Positions 28,299 through 33,898 of a DNA stretch of 33,898 nt are shown in pieces. The notes under the pieces are model-generated. The model worked only from the letters and a program-made list of their open reading frames with translations, was not told the origin of the DNA and made no database searches. The DNA comes from Methanosarcinaceae archaeon (GTDB taxonomy: Archaea; Halobacteriota; Methanosarcinia; Methanosarcinales; Methanosarcinaceae): NCBI GenBank assembly GCA_016926455.1, contig JAFGOO010000103.1, positions 1 to 33,898 of the forward strand. Direction: 5' to 3'. Numbering within the stretch: position 1 is the first letter of the stretch; every line of letters begins with the position of its first letter. Made by a program: the position numbers and the translations under genes.

Positions 28299-29045
28299 AT
28301 GCTGGAGATAAACAATCTGTCAGTTGAGGTTGGGGGCAAGAGGATACTAACCAACATTAACCTGCGTGTAGAAATGGGTTACACTCATGTGCTGTTTGGA
28401 CCAAACGGGGCAGGCAAATCCGCACTTCTGATGACGATAATGGGATTTTCTGGTTACAATGCTGTAGAAGGGGAAATAATCTTCAAGGGAGAAGATATCA
28501 CCCATATGCCTGTGAATGAAAGGGCAAAGTTAGGAATTGGCGTCATGACACAGAGACCGCCGAATATGACGGGCATAAAGCTTGGTGAATTTGTAAAGCT
28601 GGTGTCCAAAAAAAATATTAATCCTGAGGAACTTGCCAAACCCCTTGACATGATCCGTTTCCTTGACAGGGATATAAATGTTGGTTTTTCCGGGGGTGAG
28701 ATAAAGAGGTCCGAACTTCTGCAGTTAGCCGCCCAGAAACCAGATCTCTACCTTCTTGATGAGCCGGAGTCCGGCGTGGACCTTGTGAGCATCGAGCAGA
28801 TAGGGTCCACTATAAAAAAACTGCTCTTCGGAGATGCAACATGTGCCGGGGAACGCCGCAAAAAAGGGAAATCTGCCTTGATAATTACGCACACTGGACA
28901 GATACTTGACTATGTGGAGGCAGATAAGGGCTATGTGCTTTCCAATGGTATGATGTTGTGTACCGGCAACCCGCGCGAACTTCTGAATCAGATAAAATCA
29001 AAGGGTTATAAGGGATGTATCAGATGCAATCGAGAAATGAGTTAA
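28299..29045 (+). CDS. sufC: Fe-S cluster assembly ATPase SufC
   Basis: 248 aa ABC ATPase: GPNGAGKSAL, FSGGEIKRSELLQLAAQKPDLYLLDEPESGVD. Confidence 0.9.
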   Translation: MLEINNLSVEVGGKRILTNINLRVEMGYTHVLFGPNGAGKSALLMTIMGFSGYNAVEGEIIFKGEDITHMPVNERAKLGIGVMTQRPPNMTGIKLGEFVKLVSKKNINPEELAKPLDMIRFLDRDINVGFSGGEIKRSELLQLAAQKPDLYLLDEPESGVDLVSIEQIGSTIKKLLFGDATCAGERRKKGKSALIITHTGQILDYVEADKGYVLSNGMMLCTGNPRELLNQIKSKGYKGCIRCNREMS

Positions 29046-30247
29046 AGAAGAGAGCAGAAAGTGCAATCAAAAAAAGTGCTGCTTATGGTGAGGATTTCGA
29101 TCTTGATACGCTTGGAATCGCTTCAACTGAGATAGCGACCAGTGAGAACCTTCAAGACCTAGATACAGAAACCAAGAAAAAACTTCTGAATGTTGGTGTG
29201 GTTCCGAGCGGAGAGGGAAGGGTGGGGAGCTTTTTGATGCTGGATAATGCGATATCGCATAAATCGCTCTATGACAGTAGTTTAGAACTGATGTCAACTC
29301 ACGAAGCAATGGAAAAGTACTATTGGCTCAAGGACTACTCATGGAAACTAGTGGCTGTGGACACTGATAAATATACGGCAACAAGTTATCTCGAAAATGC
29401 CAATGGTTATTTTATCCGTGCACCTGCCGGTCAAAAAGCAAAATTGCCGGTCCAGACCTGCTTGCTTCTCGGAAGCAGGAATGTTTCCCAGACCGTTCAT
29501 AATATTATAATCGTTGAAGAGGGAGCAGAACTTGACGTCATCACAGGCTGTGCCACAAAAAACGGAATAGAAAAAGCAATGCATCTTGGAATATCTGAAA
29601 TGTACGTAAAAAAAGGTGCAACCCTTAACTTTACCATGATACATAACTGGGCAGAGCAAGTGGGAGTACGACCTCGGACTGTGGTGCATCTTGAAGAGGG
29701 TGCTACTTTCATCAGCAATTACATCAGCCTTAAGCCAGTAAGGTCGATCCAGAGCTATCCCACGGTTAAGCTGGAAGGCAGGGGAGCGGTCACAAGACTC
29801 AGTACCATCGCTGTTGCACACCCCGGATCGGAACTTGATCTTGGCAGCAGAGCAGTATTCAATGCACCTGACACAAGGGCAGAGCTAATTTCAAGGACTA
29901 TCACCACCGGCGGGAAGATAATAGCCAGAGGGGAAATGATAGGTAATGCAATTAATGCGAAGGGGCACCTTGAATGCAGAGGTCTTGTTTTGAGTAACGA
30001 AGGGATGCAGCGTGCAATCCCAATTCTGGAAGCAAATGTTGAGGACATCGAACTGACCCATGAGGCTGCAGTTGGGAAAATAGCACGTGATCAAGTGGAG
30101 TACCTAATGGCAAGGGGTCTTAGCGAGGACGAAGCTGTTGGAATGATAGTACGTGGGTTCCTCGACTTTGGTATGCGTGGCATCCCTGAAGAGCTAAAAG
30201 ATGATATCGATAAGACGATTTCACAGATCGGTATGAAGGCAATGTAG
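29024..30247 (+). CDS. sufB: Fe-S cluster assembly scaffold SufB/SufD family
   Basis: ORF listed from 29015; downstream of and overlapping sufC; C-terminal SufBD motif RGLSEDEAVGMIVRGFLDF. Confidence 0.85.
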   Translation: MQSRNELKKRAESAIKKSAAYGEDFDLDTLGIASTEIATSENLQDLDTETKKKLLNVGVVPSGEGRVGSFLMLDNAISHKSLYDSSLELMSTHEAMEKYYWLKDYSWKLVAVDTDKYTATSYLENANGYFIRAPAGQKAKLPVQTCLLLGSRNVSQTVHNIIIVEEGAELDVITGCATKNGIEKAMHLGISEMYVKKGATLNFTMIHNWAEQVGVRPRTVVHLEEGATFISNYISLKPVRSIQSYPTVKLEGRGAVTRLSTIAVAHPGSELDLGSRAVFNAPDTRAELISRTITTGGKIIARGEMIGNAINAKGHLECRGLVLSNEGMQRAIPILEANVEDIELTHEAAVGKIARDQVEYLMARGLSEDEAVGMIVRGFLDFGMRGIPEELKDDIDKTISQIGMKAM

Positions 30248-30361
30248 AAGACTTTTGTGATGGATTGTATTAGCATCAAACAACTGTTATATATGAGAAT
30301 ATTAATATGCAATATAAACAAAGATATTAATTTTAATAACAATATATATTGGTGTGAATAA

Positions 30362-31216
30362 ATGAACCATAAAACAATTGCCATTTTTCTGGCAGTTATG
30401 ATGTTGATGTCAATTTTGCCAATTTTCTTTAGCGGCTCTTCGAAATATTCAAACGAGGATGAATCTTCTGTTCCACTCAGTGCACCGGGATTTGATACAA
30501 TTGCTGGAAGTCATGTGAGCCATGAATTAAATTCAATTGCAGATGGTTTGTCCATTGCTCCGCAGGGTGTTTCCTCTGCACATTATCTCGATGTTTCAAG
30601 AATCAACGGCACTCCCCTTGAATCTCTTCTTGCCAATTTGATACCCCCGTATGAGATGTATAATGCCAAGGTAAGTAAAACATTTTATGCGGATTACACT
30701 AACGAACAGTCCTGGTTTCAACTGCATACGATCTCTCCAGAGATAATTGCCTTTGACTACTGGGTATCCCCAACACCTTACAATGGATACCAGTTTTTGG
30801 TTCGTATTACTAACGATTACAGGATAGGTAATGTAGTTGGAACTCCCATGATGTATGGTCCACAGAAAAATGTAGAGAGCGTAATTGATGTCTTATCAGG
30901 AAATGTTAAAAAATCCAGTGACTTTGATCATATACTAAGCTATGTGGAGATGGGAGCTGAATTTCAGCGTGTAGATTCAATTACAGACGGTTTTGCAGAC
31001 CAGTTTTACGTGGATTTGAAGAAACTCGCAGATGGACGATATTCCAGAACGGTGGTCTATCTGAATCCAAGTAACAGTACACTCGAAAACATTACAAAGC
31101 TTCAGGCAAACAGCACAGAGCGAGGAATCATATACGATGTAACCACTGATGGCGATATAACAAAAGTGGAAATAACATCTGATGTAATGAGTGTTATCTC
31201 TGAATCATGGGTTTGA
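30362..31216 (+). CDS. Hypothetical exported/membrane-anchored protein
   Basis: 284 aa with N-terminal hydrophobic signal/anchor (IAIFLAVMMLMSILPIFF). Confidence 0.7.
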   Translation: MNHKTIAIFLAVMMLMSILPIFFSGSSKYSNEDESSVPLSAPGFDTIAGSHVSHELNSIADGLSIAPQGVSSAHYLDVSRINGTPLESLLANLIPPYEMYNAKVSKTFYADYTNEQSWFQLHTISPEIIAFDYWVSPTPYNGYQFLVRITNDYRIGNVVGTPMMYGPQKNVESVIDVLSGNVKKSSDFDHILSYVEMGAEFQRVDSITDGFADQFYVDLKKLADGRYSRTVVYLNPSNSTLENITKLQANSTERGIIYDVTTDGDITKVEITSDVMSVISESWV

Positions 31217-31278
31217 GATCTGTAAATCTCAAGTCATGGTTTCTTCAAATATAGTAAAATAAACCAGGATGGATTATA

Positions 31279-32067
31279 ATGACAGGTGGACTTAACGATG
31301 AACAGAGACGTCGCTATGCCAGACACATTGTTCTGCCTGATATTGGCGAGGATGGACAAATAAAGTTGTTGGGTTCTAGTGTTCTCTGTATAGGTGCGGG
31401 AGGATTGGGGTCACCTGTAATCCAGTATCTTGCAGCAGCTGGCGTTGGGACGCTAGGAATCGCAGATGATGATATTGTGGACTTTAGCAATCTCCAGAGG
31501 CAGGTGATACATGCTGGTAATCTGGATTTGCTAAAAGTAGAGTCTGCAGCAGAGTTTGTGAGAAAACTGAATACTGATGTTACTGTTAAGACTTATGAAG
31601 ACCGGATAACCCCTGATAATATAATGGATATAATCACGGATTATGACATGGTGGTGGATGCATCCGATAATTTCGCAACCCGTTATCTTATGAACGATGC
31701 TTGCGTACTTGCAGGCAAGCCGCTTGCGCATGGCAGTATATTTCAGTTCGAAGGGCAGGTAATGACAATTCTTCCCCATGAAGGCCCATGCTACAGGTGC
31801 CTTTTCGAAAAGGCGCCACCTCCAGAAATGACTAGAACATGCCAGGAAGCAGGTGTGATTGGAGTACTTCCCGGGGTCATTGGTGTGATCCAGGCAACAG
31901 AGGTAATCAAATATCTCATTGGAATTGGTGAATTACTCGCAGGGCGCATGATATACTATGATGCACTGAAGATGACGTTCGATGAGATAAGTATTAAGAA
32001 GAACCCAAATTGCCCGCTATGCGGCGAGGATCCAAGAATTACATTCATTGAATCCAATAAATATTAA
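31279..32067 (+). CDS. ThiF/MoeB/HesA family adenylyltransferase
   Basis: 262 aa; GAGGLGSPVIQYLAAAGVGTLGIADDDIVDFSNLQRQ; zinc Cys pairs CYRC and CPLC. Confidence 0.92.
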   Translation: MTGGLNDEQRRRYARHIVLPDIGEDGQIKLLGSSVLCIGAGGLGSPVIQYLAAAGVGTLGIADDDIVDFSNLQRQVIHAGNLDLLKVESAAEFVRKLNTDVTVKTYEDRITPDNIMDIITDYDMVVDASDNFATRYLMNDACVLAGKPLAHGSIFQFEGQVMTILPHEGPCYRCLFEKAPPPEMTRTCQEAGVIGVLPGVIGVIQATEVIKYLIGIGELLAGRMIYYDALKMTFDEISIKKNPNCPLCGEDPRITFIESNKY

Positions 32068-32174
32068 ATTTAAATTGTGATGTCGGATCTGGATGACAGC
32101 ATAAATGGCAATCAACCCAAAGGTTTATCAATTATCGTGCAATATGGATGTTGCACTTAATTGGAAGGTTAGGA

Positions 32175-32248
32175 GGGCCCGTGGTCTAGCTGGTTATGAC
32201 GTCGCCTTGACATGGCGGAGGTCCTGAGTTCGAATCTCAGCGGGCCCA
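32175..32248 (+). tRNA. tRNA-Val (GAC)
   Basis: GGGCCCG/CGGGCCC acceptor, TTGACAT anticodon loop, TTCGAAT T-loop; CCA not encoded. Confidence 0.93.
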
Positions 32249-32322
32249 TTTTCAAAAAATGAACAGTATTCGATACATTTAAATCAAGATACTACAATTT
32301 AGGTGCAAAACGTGCTCTTCGT

Positions 32323-32398
32323 GCCCAGGTAGCTCAGTTGGGAGAGCGCTGCCCTGAAGAGGCAGTTGTCCCCGGTTCAAGTCCGGGTCTGGGCACCA
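32323..32398 (+). tRNA. tRNA-Phe (GAA), CCA encoded
   Basis: GCCCAGG/TCTGGGC acceptor, CTGAAGA anticodon loop, TTCAAGT T-loop, ACCA 3' end. Confidence 0.93.
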
Positions 32399-32411
32399 AA
32401 ATAAAAGAAGC

Positions 32412-32483
32412 ACACCAGTAGTGTAGCGGTTATCACCGGGCGTTGCCAACGCTCGAACCCGGGTTCGAATCCCGGCTGGTGTA
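32412..32483 (+). tRNA. tRNA-Gly (GCC)
   Basis: ACACCAG/CTGGTGT acceptor, TTGCCAA anticodon loop, TTCGAAT T-loop. Confidence 0.88.
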
Positions 32484-32635
32484 TAGACAGATTATGGATA
32501 CACCCATTTAAACACTTCAATAAAATAGGAAAAATATAACGTATAAACCACTATTATTTTTTGATTCGTTGTTACTGTTTTATTTGACTGTTAATTATTT
32601 AGCAAAGTATTTTCAATTCCTAGTTTTGAAAAAAA

Positions 32636-32877
32636 TTATTCATCAATGTGATTAATAACTATAGGCTGTTCGTTTTTGGATGACGAAAGAGATTCTCTTA
32701 AATCAGCAGCCTTCTCTTTCTGTTCTCTGTTGTATTTGCCTATAAATTCAGCCAATGCTATGTTTACGAGATTCGACATGCTGCTGAAATCTTTGGCTAC
32801 AACTAGCTCTTCTGCTTTCCTTTTCAAATAAGGAGTTACAGTTGCATGAATTGATTCTTTTTTTGCTTGATTACCAT
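32636..32877 (-). pseudogene. RHH-like DNA-binding protein with a frameshift in a 7-A run
   Basis: Listed 63-aa ORF extends upstream as KKESIHATVTPYLKRKAEEL but lacks an in-frame start; ATG at 32877 is out of frame by 1 nt across A7 (32858-32864). Confidence 0.55.
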
Positions 32878-32929
32878 TACATTATCATAACATCTCTATA
32901 ACATATAAAAGAAACTAGAAATATTATAA

Positions 32930-32986
32930 CATAATTATGACATAATTATTATATTTATATAAGTTTAAGTTTACGTCATAATTATG
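32930..32986. promoter_or_regulatory. Palindromic operator-like repeats CATAATTATG
   Basis: Perfect palindromes at 32930-32939 and 32977-32986, near-copy CATAATTATT at 32941-32950. Confidence 0.55.
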
Positions 32987-33317
32987 TCATCATGCTGCTT
33001 AATATGCGTTGGCATACCCTCTGATATATAGAGGCAGATAAAGCAATAGTCGATTCTTTCACTACCTGTTCGCATTGGTCAAGCAAATGCTGTATCGCCA
33101 TTGCCATCCATGCCGGCATCTTACCAACAATCAAAACAGATACTGGAATTTCTGTATATTCTTCAGGTATTTTGTCAAGAATCCATGCAATGATCTCTTC
33201 GACATCTTCAATACAGTAAACTCGATTCCTGCCAAATCCTTCGCGTTTGACACCTATATGATCCGGCATTCTGTCCAGATCAATCAATATTTCCATTTCT
33301 TCATTCGTTTCTTTCAT
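32982..33317 (-). CDS. Hypothetical protein; weak resemblance to Csx3-like motif
   Basis: 111-aa ORF; IPVSVLIVGKMPAWMAMAIQHLLDQ. Confidence 0.5.
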   Translation of the reverse strand: MKETNEEMEILIDLDRMPDHIGVKREGFGRNRVYCIEDVEEIIAWILDKIPEEYTEIPVSVLIVGKMPAWMAMAIQHLLDQCEQVVKESTIALSASIYQRVCQRILSSMMT

Positions 33318-33372
33318 ATTATCACATCTTTAGCCACCTATCGGAGTTGAACCGACGAGGAAGCACATGGGA

Positions 33373-33438
33373 CTGCAGGCGGGCTTGTTGGGTTGGTTGA
33401 AGTGGGTGTTGGGGGTTTGAAAAAAGACCCGCTTGCAG
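33373..33438. other. Inverted repeat enclosing a G-rich stretch
   Basis: CTGCAGGCGGG (33373-33383) / CCCGCTTGCAG (33428-33438); loop contains GGG, GGG and GGGGG runs. Confidence 0.5.
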
Positions 33439-33498
33439 TATGGAGGTAGCTGATTTGCGGATTCTTACCACATAGGAATAATGATTCCCGTTCTCATC

Positions 33499-33568
33499 GG
33501 CACGGTGAATGGAGGAAATCCGGCAGGACTGATTTGGTGTGTATCCTGCTGGCAAGGAACCCCGTGTC
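33499..33568. ncRNA. Candidate structured RNA with nested stems
   Basis: Outer GGCACGG/CCGTGTC (6 of 7) and inner CCGGCAGGA/TCCTGCTGG (8 of 9 plus a G-T pair). Confidence 0.35.
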
Positions 33569-33655
33569 AGAGGTTATTGTGGTAAACATGATCGCTTTTT
33601 TCTGTAGTGTACCTGCAAACTACTGTAGTCTTGACAGACCTTACGGTCACGTTCG

Positions 33656-33880
33656 TTATTCATTTTGAATCTCCATGATTTTTAGGGCTGCTTGAATACC
33701 CTCTAAAAGTATTAGATCCCTTTTGTTTTGTGCATAATTCTTAGCATACCATAATACCACATCAGGTGCATTAGCAAATTTCTGGATTAATGGATTCTCT
33801 CTCAATGCATCGACGGTGTACGAGGAATAATTGGCCTTATATTCGGGGTGGGCCTCTAGATTAACAATGAAGAAGGATAT
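33656..33880 (-). pseudogene. Coding remnant without a start codon
   Basis: FFIVNLEAHPEYKANYSSYTVDALRENPLIQKFANAPDVVLWYAKNYAQNKRDLILLEGIQAALKIMEIQNE; blocked upstream by TGA. Confidence 0.4.
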
Positions 33881-33898
33881 TCAGTCACTTCCGCTCAA

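Noticed and set aside
32175-32483. tRNA genes as the integration site of the 15.7 kb element
   Set aside because: The element's direct repeats are in the ferric-reductase-like gene; no duplicated tRNA 3' end seen in the window.

Overview
AT-rich archaeal chromosome, most likely a methylotrophic or acetoclastic methanogen of the Methanosarcinales (inferred from the gene repertoire: mfnA, gatCAB, rpl40e, GGGP synthase, AtwA, SufCB). Housekeeping genes flank a ~15.7 kb integrated element at about 9082-24790. My main result is that this element splits a ferric-reductase-like membrane gene. Its 3' part lies at 8669-9090 on the minus strand. An unannotated 59-codon 5' part lies at 24771-24950 on the minus strand. 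A 9-bp direct repeat, CCATATATT (9082-9090 and 24782-24790), sits at both junctions. Joining the two parts at this repeat restores one continuous ORF of about 193 aa in frame. The circularised attP would be flanked by near-symmetric 11-bp inverted arms (ATGTACTTACC / GGTAAGTACAT). The element encodes a tyrosine recombinase with a C-terminal zinc ribbon, AbrB-like and excisionase-like regulators, and a primase-helicase whose N-terminal CHC2-like domain lacks zinc ligands. It also has two iteron-like repeat clusters and a tightly overlapping operon: one large secreted/membrane-anchored spike-like protein, four small multi-TM proteins, an 873-aa basic protein and two tiny TM proteins. I recognise no packaging ATPase, tail genes or known capsid, so it may be an undescribed membrane-enveloped virus or a plasmid-vesicle-type element. 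Outside the element, notable items are an excisionase-type HTH fused to an acyl-CoA synthetase with four ~10-bp tandem repeats upstream, a hairpin over the sufC Shine-Dalgarno, a tRNA Val-Phe-Gly cluster, an RHH-like gene with a poly-A frameshift, and a structured G-rich region near the right end.
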